In this document: piece by piece, positions 1 through 6,702 of the stretch
How positions within the stretch are numbered: position 1 is the first letter of the stretch
Layout of the letters: each line of letters starts with the position of its first letter
Origin: a virus
Length of the DNA: 62,908 bases
Strand: one strand, 5' to 3'
Virus record (IMG/VR): IMGVR_UViG_3300046724_000647
Span: 1 to 62,908 of that record
Position numbers and translations under genes: made by a program
Notes under the pieces: model-generated
Told to the model about the DNA's origin: nothing
What the model saw: only the letters and a program-made list of their open reading frames with translations
The model's database searches: none

Positions 1-127
1 CGTCCACTTCAGATACTCCCCGTGGAGAACCCACGTCGCGAACGCCGCAAACAGAATCCAGGTCCACCACGGCGTGGTTGCCAGGATATGCTTGCCGTCC
101 ATGATCGGCCGGATCCGTTGTGGTCGT
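1..127. repeat. Terminal direct repeat, left copy
   Basis: These 127 bases are identical to the last 127 bases of the window (62782-62908). The length equals a common maximum assembly k-mer, so this is most simply the overlap of a circular contig rather than a biological terminal repeat. A gene reads through the join in frame, which supports true continuity. The unique circle would be 62,781 bp. Confidence 0.95.
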
Positions 128-138
128 TTCTCTTTCAT
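1..138 (-). CDS. Small single-pass membrane protein, 3' end across the contig join
   Basis: Reading down from the ATG at 138 gives a 47-residue protein once the circle is closed. Its stop lies at 62776-62778. It has a basic N-terminus (MKEKRPQRIRPIMDGK) followed by one tryptophan-rich membrane segment (TTPWWTWILFAAFATWVL). Its stop overlaps the start of the next minus-strand gene as ATGA, so the two are translationally coupled. Only 46 codons lie before position 1. Function unknown; phage proteins of this size are often membrane-acting early or lysis-accessory factors, but nothing specific is seen. Confidence 0.7.
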   Translation of the reverse strand, partial: MKEKRPQRIRPIMDGKHILATTPWWTWILFAAFATWVLHGEYLKWT

Positions 139-145
139 ATTCTCA

Positions 146-209
146 ATTGCGCTGGCCGGACTCGAAACCGGCTAACCCTTGTACTTCGGGTTCCTGCGAC
201 CGGGGCAAT
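146..209 (-). ncRNA. tRNA-like three-way-junction element
   Basis: A closing stem ATTGC/GCAAT (146-150 with 205-209) encloses two perfect 5-bp hairpins. One is GCCGG/CCGGC at 155-172. The other is AACCC/GGGTT at 174-192 with a 9-nt loop. Read on the minus strand, the first hairpin resembles a T-arm (loop TTTCGAGT) and the second an anticodon arm, but a D-arm is missing and the loops are the wrong length. It is therefore not a standard tRNA. It ends 7 bases upstream of the start codon at 138, so a leader-RNA role is possible. Confidence 0.4.
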
Positions 210-412
210 ATCTACCCGCATCTGGGTCCTGCCTACTTTATCGGCTCATCGACCGCAGAGAAATGTGTCCTTCCACACCGCAGCGCAAACTTTAAAGGGT
301 CAGTCCGCTCCCCGGGCCCGTCTCCCGCCTCTCGCTGTTTTGGTGGCATCAATCCGTTGATTGCCAGAGGATGCTTCTTATTTAATGCAGCGATCGACCC
401 TTGTTTTCTGAC
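210..412. other. Intergenic stretch without a recognised gene
   Basis: No open frame with a plausible ribosome site was found on either strand. Short inverted repeats occur (ACCC/GGGT near 215-228, TCAA/TTGA near 348-359), none followed by a T-run. The stretch separates two members of the minus-strand train and precedes the tRNA-like element, so it may be the long leader of the gene starting at 138. Confidence 0.4.
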
Positions 413-655
413 TTATGCCGTCGGACAGAACGCGTCCAGTCCGGCCATGAGGGCTTTGATCGGCGCCACAATACGCGGACCAACCCCCGGGATAAAGGCG
501 AGGAATGGCAGCAGTCCTGCCAGCACCGGCTTCACCAGTTTGTAGGTTCCGCAGATGTCCACCGCGGCAGCCTTGGCGCCTTTCTTGGAAACGTGCTTCG
601 CCTCGAAGTTATCGAGTGCTTTCAGGAAGGACTTCGCATCTAACGGATTATTCAT
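413..655 (-). CDS. Small protein with a hydrophobic centre, unknown function
   Basis: The 80-residue product starts at an ATG preceded by AGAGG at good spacing; an upstream in-frame ATG has no such site. The N-terminal half is charged (residues 1-35). Residues about 40-70 form a hydrophobic, glycine/proline-broken stretch (VLAGLLPFLAFIPGVG). It may be membrane-associated or a small helical bundle. It follows the recombination genes on the same strand. No family recognised. Confidence 0.65.
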   Translation of the reverse strand: MNNPLDAKSFLKALDNFEAKHVSKKGAKAAAVDICGTYKLVKPVLAGLLPFLAFIPGVGPRIVAPIKALMAGLDAFCPTA

Positions 656-673
656 TGTTCCTCTTTTCAATTT

Positions 674-802
674 TCAACGTACGGGACCTGTATCGCGGCG
701 CATTCGGATTTCACGCACTGTCGGTGTAGGAGATTTCGCCCCTTTCGTTCCGTCAACGGCAGCGATACCGAAGCCGTCTATCGAGTGCGCCGCGAATTTC
801 AT
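674..802 (-). CDS. 42-residue hypothetical protein
   Basis: Its ATG overlaps the stop of the ATPase gene as ATGA (799-802), the coupling used throughout this genome. The product begins MKFAAHSIDGFGIAAVDG and has a basic C-terminus. The ribosome site is weak, so translation would depend on coupling. No domain recognised. Confidence 0.5.
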   Translation of the reverse strand: MKFAAHSIDGFGIAAVDGTKGAKSPTPTVREIRMRRDTGPVR

Positions 803-2121
803 TTCGTAATCGTCATTTCCGGATCTTCGGTCACGCGCGAGGCCAGCAACTGAGCCCCCTTCGCTTCCAACAGTTCCTGCAACTGGTCCAGACTGTCCTG
901 ATCCAGTGCTTCGGCGCCGTCCATCAGCAGCAACGGCAGCGGTCCGGCCTTCAGTAGCGCCAGGTCGACGGCAACCCGAAGCTTCTCTCGCGTGTTGACC
1001 GCATCGAACGGAATCGCTTTCCCGTCCGGAGTGTCCACGCATATATCCCCATCGTTCACCGTCACGCCTTCGATCGGAACCTGAGTCACCAGATCATTCC
1101 GGATATCCTTCAGGTCGACGTCCAGCGCCTGAGTCAGCGCCTTGCTCAAGTCGTCGGCTTCGTCGGCGTCCCGGTTCAGGTTCGCAATCAGCACACGCGT
1201 TTCGGTCGTGCGATCGAAGGATTTGATTTGCTCCTCGAGTTTCGCCACTTCGGCGCCAACCGTCAGGTTGGATTTCTGGTAGGCATCGGCCAGGTTCTGG
1301 GCCTGTTGCTTGCTGTCTGCAGCCAGCAGCGCCATTTTCGAATTGTAGTCACTGGTGAGTTCGTCCTTCGCGATGTTGAATTCCGCATTGTTGATTTCAA
1401 TTTCGGACTCGTACGTCCGCCGATTCGCATCCATCCGGGTTTTCAGGTCATTGAATCGCGTCTTGGCTTCGCTCACATCCTCGATATCGGTATTCAGTCC
1501 GGCCTTCAGTGTCGTCACCGTCTTGCGCTTCTCAGAGACGACTGCGTTCACGCCTTTGCGCTTGTCGCGAAGAATCTGATCAATCTCCGACAGTACCTTG
1601 AACGCGTGCCGGTTCAAATCGATCGCATTCTTATTCGGCAGCAGCGACAGCACGCCGGCCAGGTCTTCCTTATTCACCTTCAGCGGTACCGCGTCCAGGA
1701 ACAGCGCCAGGCGTTCGTTCTTATCCTTGGTGAGAAACTCCGTCGGGAACAAGGTGAAGTCGTTCCGGATGTTGGCCAACTGTTCCGCCGGCCGTGGCAG
1801 CGGCGCCTCCCCCGGGTAACCAATCTTGCGAGTGGTATTGTCGGCCGTCACCTTCGCCGACACCGTCAGGTACGGCGGGCCCGACCCGTCATCGAGCACG
1901 ACGACCACTTCGCCCTCCTCGGCGCCTTCCCGCAGCAATGTCGCCTTATGGCCCTTGCCCAGACACGCGCGGACGGCCTCAATCAGTGAAGTCTTTCCAA
2001 GTCCGTTCTTCCCCTTAATCAGAGTCAGCGCGCCCGGCTTGATTTCCACTTCGTCGCCTACGCCCATAATGTTGTGCACGGTCAGCAACCGGACTCGAAA
2101 CCGTTTCTTCTTCTCAGCCAT
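799..2121 (-). CDS. RecF/Rad50/SMC-like ATPase
   Basis: The 440-residue product has a Walker A loop near residue 35 (KGKNGLGKTS) and a long charged coiled-coil-prone middle (about 170-340). A degenerate ABC signature follows (NTREKLRVAVDLAL), and then a Walker-B-like strand LPLLLMDGAEALD, in which the usual glutamate after the aspartate is glycine. This is the layout of short RecF/SMC-type phage ATPases that act with recombination nucleases. The start was chosen because AAGGAGG precedes this ATG; it overlaps the upstream gene by 8 nt. With the two genes upstream it forms a likely exonuclease, annealing protein and ATPase module for double-strand-end processing. Confidence 0.8.
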   Translation of the reverse strand: MAEKKKRFRVRLLTVHNIMGVGDEVEIKPGALTLIKGKNGLGKTSLIEAVRACLGKGHKATLLREGAEEGEVVVVLDDGSGPPYLTVSAKVTADNTTRKIGYPGEAPLPRPAEQLANIRNDFTLFPTEFLTKDKNERLALFLDAVPLKVNKEDLAGVLSLLPNKNAIDLNRHAFKVLSEIDQILRDKRKGVNAVVSEKRKTVTTLKAGLNTDIEDVSEAKTRFNDLKTRMDANRRTYESEIEINNAEFNIAKDELTSDYNSKMALLAADSKQQAQNLADAYQKSNLTVGAEVAKLEEQIKSFDRTTETRVLIANLNRDADEADDLSKALTQALDVDLKDIRNDLVTQVPIEGVTVNDGDICVDTPDGKAIPFDAVNTREKLRVAVDLALLKAGPLPLLLMDGAEALDQDSLDQLQELLEAKGAQLLASRVTEDPEMTITK

Positions 2122-3331
2122 TGGATTCCTCCTTACCACCAGCGTCGGTCCAGGCCTTGGCGCGCGCAAAACTCTTCTGCGACAACTTGCTGGCCATCTT
2201 CACGTCGAACGTTTTTCTTGCCCAGGTGATCCAGATGTTCGGATCGATTTTCATCTCCTCACGCTTCCTGGTGAGATATTCCTTCTGGGCCTCGGTGTAC
2301 AGCGCCTCCGGATCGGTCATGTCCAGAGGATCATCGGAAGCCTTCTCGTCGTTCTTATCACCACCCAACTGAGTGGTAGTCGTCTCGGGTTTCGGTTCCT
2401 CTTTGACAGGTTCCGGCGCCTTCGTCTCAGTTTTCGCGGCTTTCGTTTCTTTCTTTGGCTCTGCCTTCGGCTTCCCCGTCGCGCCGGCCATATTCTCGTT
2501 ACCGTGGCCTCGGTTCTCTTCCTTCCCGGCCTTGATCGCGTTCATGTCGACGACGGCCTTTTCCACCACCACCGGCGGGAAGATGTCGTCCACCTTCTCG
2601 GATCCAGAATGGATCGCGGTACCGAAACCAATCAGCACGGCCAGTTCACCGACACCAATATCCTCGATCGCGGCCTTCCCAATACGGGACAGGATCCGAT
2701 CCGGCATGGCGCCCATCTTCACCAGCTTGTCGAACACTTCCGCCCGGCGTGCGGCCATGGTGGACGCCTCACCGACAGCCACCTTTTTGGCGGCCTCGTA
2801 GATCATGTTGACGTAGGTTCTGGGAATGATTCGGAACGCGGCATCCCGCAGCGCAATCGATGCGGCAGCATTGCCGGTCATCGTGATCATGTCATCGTTG
2901 AACCGATTACCCTTTTTATCGGTAATCTTCCGCCGTTTCTCGATCGTGATCCGGTTGTTTTTCTCCAGATCCCAGCAGACACCCTGCGAAATAACTTCCT
3001 TATCTTCGGCACCGACCACACGCGCGCCCACATGCAGATTCCCGTATGCGCTAATGCAGATTTCGGCCAGACGGATCGACGGACCCTCAATCACCTTGCC
3101 ACCACGTGGTAAGGCAAACATGCAACTGCCGGCAATTTCCTTGTTGAACGTCGCCAGGGTCATGGCGTCATTCATGAACTTCTTGATTTCACGCGGGTAC
3201 CGGTGTGCTGCGTCCAACTGGGCTTCCACTTCGCTCTTGGCCAACTGGCCGGCGACTCCACCGGCGACTATGACGGCAACTTTATCCGCCTGTTCTGAGG
3301 ATTGTTCGTCTTCGTACGGATTTGCGGACAT
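2114..3331 (-). CDS. Candidate single-strand annealing protein (phage recombinase)
   Basis: The 405-residue product contains a conserved phage signature near residues 70-110 (MFALPRGGKVIEGPSIRLAE), then KRRKITDKKGNRF and the NAAASIALRDAAFRIIPR block. I recognise this from proteins encoded next to phage exonucleases; a RecT/Rad52-like annealing role is the best guess but is inferred mainly from context. Residues about 270-345 are a low-complexity Lys/Glu/Pro/Thr linker leading to a small C-terminal domain. AAGGAG precedes the ATG. It lies 4 nt downstream of the exonuclease gene. Confidence 0.65.
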   Translation of the reverse strand: MSANPYEDEQSSEQADKVAVIVAGGVAGQLAKSEVEAQLDAAHRYPREIKKFMNDAMTLATFNKEIAGSCMFALPRGGKVIEGPSIRLAEICISAYGNLHVGARVVGAEDKEVISQGVCWDLEKNNRITIEKRRKITDKKGNRFNDDMITMTGNAAASIALRDAAFRIIPRTYVNMIYEAAKKVAVGEASTMAARRAEVFDKLVKMGAMPDRILSRIGKAAIEDIGVGELAVLIGFGTAIHSGSEKVDDIFPPVVVEKAVVDMNAIKAGKEENRGHGNENMAGATGKPKAEPKKETKAAKTETKAPEPVKEEPKPETTTTQLGGDKNDEKASDDPLDMTDPEALYTEAQKEYLTRKREEMKIDPNIWITWARKTFDVKMASKLSQKSFARAKAWTDAGGKEESNG

Positions 3332-3335
3332 GAAA

Positions 3336-4205
3336 CTATTCTCCTTCTGGCTCTGCCAGTGACATTCGGAAGTAAGGACAGGTTGGAGCAAATTCACAAT
3401 ACGTCGTCGAGCACCACCAGTCGCGACCTTGGTTGGCCGGCGCGAATGCGCCTTTCTCCAGTATCGTTTTCGCGTTCTCGATTCGACGCATCAACACTTC
3501 AAAGTCCGATTTGTTGCGGGTGGACGTGAGTCGATCGGCGACTCTCACTCCGCCCTTCAGGTCGACGATGTAGTCCAGGTGCACCTTCACCGGTAACGGC
3601 GTCTTGTCGATGATGGCTTTCGAAAAGGCGTACGTCGTCAACTGATCGCTCACGACGGCTGCGTTCTTATTCGGCGATCGCTTCGACGTCTTCAGGTCGG
3701 ACATGGAATCGTCGGTCTCGTCCAGGTCTCGGGTGCCGACCAGATCAAATGGCATCCCGGGAATCTCCAGCGACCACTTGGCCTGAACCCGCTTCGGTTT
3801 CAATCGGGGCGCCAGTACGGCCGCATGAGCCCGGGCCAGGCGGACAGTCTTGTCCACCACCTTGGCTTTGCTGGCCTTCTCGCCGATAAGCTTGTCTTCG
3901 GGCTGCAACTGGAGTCCCTCTTCCTCCATGCTGGCCACAGCGTTATCCCGGGCCTCGTCCACCACCTGATCCACCGGCAGGAGCACATCCTTGTCGATTT
4001 TATTCTGTAGGTTGATATTGGCGCCGTGGTCGACGGCCTTGCCGACGTGCACGTAGCTGGGCGCCACACCGCGGTCGTTGAGGATGTAGCGCCGTTCGAA
4101 CGCCACACCGCACGCCCAGAGTTTTTCTAAGGCGGAGAAATGCAACTGGGGTTTCTTGGCGGTAGGAGTTTGTTCGGTGTTGGATTGTGCGGCTTCATCG
4201 CTCAT
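3336..4205 (-). CDS. PD-(D/E)XK exonuclease, RecB/Cas4-like with Fe-S cysteines
   Basis: The 289-residue product has the nuclease core FDLVGTRDLD followed by SDLKTSK (Asp170-x-Lys172). Four cysteines (C32, then C265, C270 and C276) are placed as in Cas4/AddB-type nucleases that clamp the domain with an iron-sulphur cluster. Established knowledge: such enzymes resect DNA ends and pair with phage annealing proteins. Its ATG overlaps the stop of the small gene upstream as ATGA, and it is followed by the annealing-protein candidate and the ATPase. Confidence 0.8.
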   Translation of the reverse strand: MSDEAAQSNTEQTPTAKKPQLHFSALEKLWACGVAFERRYILNDRGVAPSYVHVGKAVDHGANINLQNKIDKDVLLPVDQVVDEARDNAVASMEEEGLQLQPEDKLIGEKASKAKVVDKTVRLARAHAAVLAPRLKPKRVQAKWSLEIPGMPFDLVGTRDLDETDDSMSDLKTSKRSPNKNAAVVSDQLTTYAFSKAIIDKTPLPVKVHLDYIVDLKGGVRVADRLTSTRNKSDFEVLMRRIENAKTILEKGAFAPANQGRDWWCSTTYCEFAPTCPYFRMSLAEPEGE

Positions 4206-4351
4206 CGAAGCACCACCGTTCCGTCTTCCTTGTCGACGACGGACGCAATCTCTATGACGTTCTCATCGCCGTCCTCGTCGGTGACAATGAAGAAAACGTC
4301 GGACCTGTCGGGCATATGTTTCAGCAGTTTGATAAGGTCAATGACTTTCAA
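4202..4351 (-). CDS. 49-residue acidic protein, TTG start
   Basis: The start is a TTG overlapping the stop of the upstream gene as TTGA, preceded by GAGGAG. The end overlaps the nuclease start as ATGA. The product (MKVIDLIKLLKHMPDRSDVF...) is acidic in its second half and looks like a small beta-rich protein. Function unknown. Confidence 0.6.
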   Translation of the reverse strand: MKVIDLIKLLKHMPDRSDVFFIVTDEDGDENVIEIASVVDKEDGTVVLR

Positions 4352-4599
4352 TTGGGCTCCTCGGTTCCTTCCTGTCTCTTCTGGTTCTGACGTCGCAAGG
4401 CTTCACGGATGTATTCATCCAGTTCTTTTCCCCACCGTTTGAAAGCCAGCCAGACGTCTGGATCCAGGGCGACTGTGTTCGTCGTCGAAATCCCATCCTC
4501 TGTCGTCAACAGAATGTAGTACCCGTCGAATTCCACGTAGGCACCATCGCCCAGATATCGCTTCTCCGGCGAAGAAATCGGTTTGTCGTACTCGCTCAT
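4348..4599 (-). CDS. First gene of the recombination operon, hypothetical (possibly leaderless)
   Basis: The 83-residue product starts MSEYDKPISSPEKRYLG and has an acidic C-terminal helix ending EGTEEPN. No ribosome site precedes the ATG. The predicted promoter (-35 at 4632-4637, -10 at 4609-4614) would start transcription only a few bases before it, so the message may be leaderless or nearly so. Function unknown. Confidence 0.6.
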   Translation of the reverse strand: MSEYDKPISSPEKRYLGDGAYVEFDGYYILLTTEDGISTTNTVALDPDVWLAFKRWGKELDEYIREALRRQNQKRQEGTEEPN

Positions 4600-4608
4600 G
4601 GTGCACGA

Positions 4609-4637
4609 AAGGTACTCGGAACAGGAAAAAGCGTCAA
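4609..4637 (-). promoter_or_regulatory. Promoter for the leftward recombination operon
   Basis: On the minus strand TTGACG (4637-4632) is followed after exactly 17 bases by TACCTT (4614-4609). The start codon of the first operon gene is at 4599. The hexamer GCACAA sits directly beside the -35 box (4638-4643) and again at 4663-4668, giving likely operator half-sites. Confidence 0.6.
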
Positions 4638-4675
4638 GCACAAAGTTTGCGTGGACGCGAATGCACAATTTGTGT
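4638..4675. promoter_or_regulatory. Operator-like repeats between divergent genes
   Basis: GCACAA occurs at 4638-4643 and 4663-4668. The second copy belongs to a perfect inverted repeat CACAA-T-TTGTG (4664-4674). The cluster lies between the leftward recombination promoter and the start of the small HTH gene, so it is a natural binding site for that regulator. Confidence 0.45.
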
Positions 4676-4689
4676 ACCATGACCGCGCG

Positions 4690-4890
4690 ATGGAACAACT
4701 ATCACCGATCGTCAAAACAATCAAAGCGGAGATGGGACGTCAGGAAGTCAGCGTCCAGCAGTTGGCCCATCACGTCAATATCTCCGCCTCCACCCTGTAC
4801 CGGGCTTTCAACGGCGAATTCAAACTGAACCTGGAAGTCATCGAAAACCTTCTGGCGGCCCTCGGACTCAAGATTGTGGTCAAGCGATGA
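4690..4890 (+). CDS. Small HTH (XRE-like) DNA-binding regulator
   Basis: The 66-residue product has a helix-turn-helix in its middle: VSVQQLAHHVNISASTLYRAF, followed by a helix LEVIENLLAALGL. This is the Cro/XRE pattern. ATG 4690 is preferred over an upstream in-frame GTG at 4651 because the latter would place the operator repeat inside the gene. It is transcribed divergently from the recombination operon and is likely the repressor or switch protein for both directions. Confidence 0.75.
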   Translation: MEQLSPIVKTIKAEMGRQEVSVQQLAHHVNISASTLYRAFNGEFKLNLEVIENLLAALGLKIVVKR

Positions 4891-4898
4891 AATCGTTA

Positions 4899-4927
4899 TT
4901 GACAGACTCAGGTGAGGGGTAGAGAAT
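4899..4927 (+). promoter_or_regulatory. Promoter for the replication operon
   Basis: TTGACA at 4899-4904 is followed after 17 bases by GAGAAT at 4922-4927. A leader of about 110 bases follows. It contains a 7-bp stem CTGGCGG/CCGCCAG (4936-4942 with 4999-5005) before the initiator's ribosome site GGAGG at 5027-5031. Confidence 0.5.
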
Positions 4928-5042
4928 CCGTCACGCTGGCGGGCTGCTTGCGGATTGGCCTCCGTGAGTAAAGTCCACCGTCACCCGGACATTCAGGTCC
5001 GCCAGCCTTTCCACTTTCGGGGTGTCGGAGGGGTGACAGGCT

Positions 5043-5813
5043 TTGAACAGGGATATCGATTGGGCCATTAAGCAAGACGCGCCGGCTTCCTGTAAGCATG
5101 TCCTTCTCGTCCTGGCCAACCGCTCTGATAAAAACCATCAATGCTTCCCTTCCCTCACTAGTATTTCAGCCGATACGGGGCTTGACCGGTCCACAGTGAC
5201 TAGGTGCATCATGCAACTACTAGGACTGAAATTACTGGCTCGGACCAAACGTGGAATCGATTCAAATCTTTACACCTTACCGGTAGTTGCACCACGCCAC
5301 CAAAGGCAGGTGCAGGATGCAACCACCACCACTCCGGAGGTAGTTGCACCACACAACATAGGTAGTTGCACCACGCCACCACCGGTAGTTGCACCACGCG
5401 CCACGGAACCCCCAATTGAACCCAAAGTGAACCCAAAGGGGAAGGCAGTCGACCGAAAAACCAAAGCGCCGGAGTCTATCGAAATCACTCAGAATCATCG
5501 CACCTGGGCACGGGAGAATGACATCACTTCAGACCTATCCTTGGAGACTTCAAAAATGCTGGATCACTTCAAGGGAAACGGCGAAAAGAAAGTCGACTGG
5601 GAAGCTACATGGCGAAACTGGATGAGAAATTCCATGAAATTCAACCGGAACGGAGGAAACGGAAATGGCCACGGAGGAAACAGGCAAGATCAAAACGCAG
5701 AAGCAGCGAGAGCAGTTTGGGCTAATTTGCATCCTGAAGATAGCGTCAGCAATGAACGTGGTACTCCCCGCGTCGTCTCAGGCGACCTATTTGGAGCACC
5801 TAATAAGTCTTGA
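5043..5813 (+). CDS. Replication initiator, lambda-O-like organisation
   Basis: The 256-residue product starts at a TTG; an in-frame stop lies three codons upstream and GGAGG precedes it. Residues 10-70 form a winged-HTH of the type found in phage initiators (KHVLLVLANRSDKNHQCFPS, then GLDRSTVTRCI). Residues about 80-120 are a repetitive Pro/Val/Thr segment encoded by four DNA iterons. The C-terminal half (about 150-220) is a separate domain that may contact the loader or helicase, followed by a Gly/Asn-rich linker. An origin inside the initiator gene, with a loader gene next, copies the logic of lambda O/P. Confidence 0.75.
   Translation: MNRDIDWAIKQDAPASCKHVLLVLANRSDKNHQCFPSLTSISADTGLDRSTVTRCIMQLLGLKLLARTKRGIDSNLYTLPVVAPRHQRQVQDATTTTPEVVAPHNIGSCTTPPPVVAPRATEPPIEPKVNPKGKAVDRKTKAPESIEITQNHRTWARENDITSDLSLETSKMLDHFKGNGEKKVDWEATWRNWMRNSMKFNRNGGNGNGHGGNRQDQNAEAARAVWANLHPEDSVSNERGTPRVVSGDLFGAPNKS
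5282..5397 (+). repeat. Four iterons, candidate replication origin
   Basis: GGTAGTTGCACCAC occurs exactly at 5282-5295, 5339-5352, 5361-5374 and 5384-5397. The last three are spaced 22 and 23 bp, about two helical turns. Copies 1, 2 and 4 encode VVAP, but copy 3 is read in a different frame (GSCTTP). The DNA rather than the protein is therefore what is conserved. An A/T-rich stretch (5258-5280) lies just upstream and could be the melting region. Confidence 0.75.
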
Positions 5814-6261
5814 ACCGGAGGCGCTGGAGAAGGCCACGAGGAAAACAATCTTGGAGTGGGACCGGCCGAGTATGATGCCGCCGATTGCGTTCATCATGGC
5901 CCGATCTGGAGCGAGTTCACAACTGGCAGCCGAGCAAGCCTGGGACTGGACGAAGAACTACATCCGCCGTCACTGGCATATCGACATTGGTCACTTTCAA
6001 GGCGCGCCGGCGATTCCCGCAGCAACGGATTATGCAATACGGCAAGTCGGGGGATTGGGACGAATTGCGTATCCAGGAGAACGGGATATTGATTTTATCC
6101 GCCGTGGTTTCCTGGAGGCCCATCAGCGTTTTGAGGCCGAAGGAGGAGAGCAGACTAGACTTAGTCACGCCGATGCGAAACGGATACTCGGATCGTTACG
6201 TGTCGCGCTGGATTCCGGACAGGACTTTTTGCCAGTACCGACCGAAAAAACAGGAGAGTAG
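5665..6261 (+). CDS. Helicase-loader-like replication protein
   Basis: The 198-residue product overlaps the initiator gene by 149 nt in another frame. The start is chosen because GGAGG lies 8 bases upstream, and because the first 30 residues (KQREQFGLICILKIASAMNV) fit the helical N-terminus of the family. Residues 45-80 carry the EALEKATRKTILEWDRPSMMPP pattern seen in phage replication proteins that follow an initiator. The order initiator then loader parallels lambda O and P. A role in delivering host DnaB is inferred, not shown. Confidence 0.55.
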   Translation: MATEETGKIKTQKQREQFGLICILKIASAMNVVLPASSQATYLEHLISLEPEALEKATRKTILEWDRPSMMPPIAFIMARSGASSQLAAEQAWDWTKNYIRRHWHIDIGHFQGAPAIPAATDYAIRQVGGLGRIAYPGERDIDFIRRGFLEAHQRFEAEGGEQTRLSHADAKRILGSLRVALDSGQDFLPVPTEKTGE

Positions 6262-6264
6262 ACC

Positions 6265-6702
6265 GTGAGTTTGTATCAGGAAAAACTGAAGGATCCGCGT
6301 TGGCTGGAGAAGCGAATCAGGATCCTGATTAGAGACGGATCCGTATGCCAATACTGCCTTGCCGTTGAACGGAACGGTCCGGACGGGTTGAACATGGAAG
6401 TCCATCATTTCGAGTATTCGACGTTCAGTATGAATCCTTGGGACGTTCCTGACTCGGACCTAATCACACTCTGTTCGGATTGCCATGATAGCGTGATGAA
6501 AGCAGGTCACCGAGACGCCAAAATAACAGGAGCCCGGGAACGCCTTCGTATGAAACGCCGCGGGGAATTGCGCGCCGAACCACATCCGGAAGTAGAAGCC
6601 TTTGATGCCCTTCAGGTGATACGCGAAAACGACCATGAACATCAGGTGTATTTAGCCGCTGGATGCAACTGCATCGATTGCCGAGAGGAAGCGAAACTAT
6701 GA
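6265..6702 (+). CDS. HNH endonuclease
   Basis: The 145-residue product has the HNH layout. DPRWLEKRIRILIRDG leads into C-x2-C (CQYC), then MEVHHFEY, then LCSDCHD. A second Cys pair (GCNCIDC) closes the C-terminus. The start is a GTG preceded by AGGAG, 3 nt after the loader gene. Its stop overlaps the resolvase start as ATGA. In a replication operon it could be a structural nuclease rather than a homing enzyme. Confidence 0.75.
   Translation: MSLYQEKLKDPRWLEKRIRILIRDGSVCQYCLAVERNGPDGLNMEVHHFEYSTFSMNPWDVPDSDLITLCSDCHDSVMKAGHRDAKITGARERLRMKRRGELRAEPHPEVEAFDALQVIRENDHEHQVYLAAGCNCIDCREEAKL

Noticed and set aside
1-127. Biological terminal repeat
   Set aside because: The length matches an assembly k-mer and a gene reads across the join; no other end signal is seen.
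4973-5080. 35-codon GTG frame in the initiator leader
   Set aside because: No ribosome site, and it overlaps the initiator start; treated as leader RNA.
5282-5397. CRISPR array
   Set aside because: Repeats are 14 bp, irregularly spaced, and inside a coding gene; iterons fit better.
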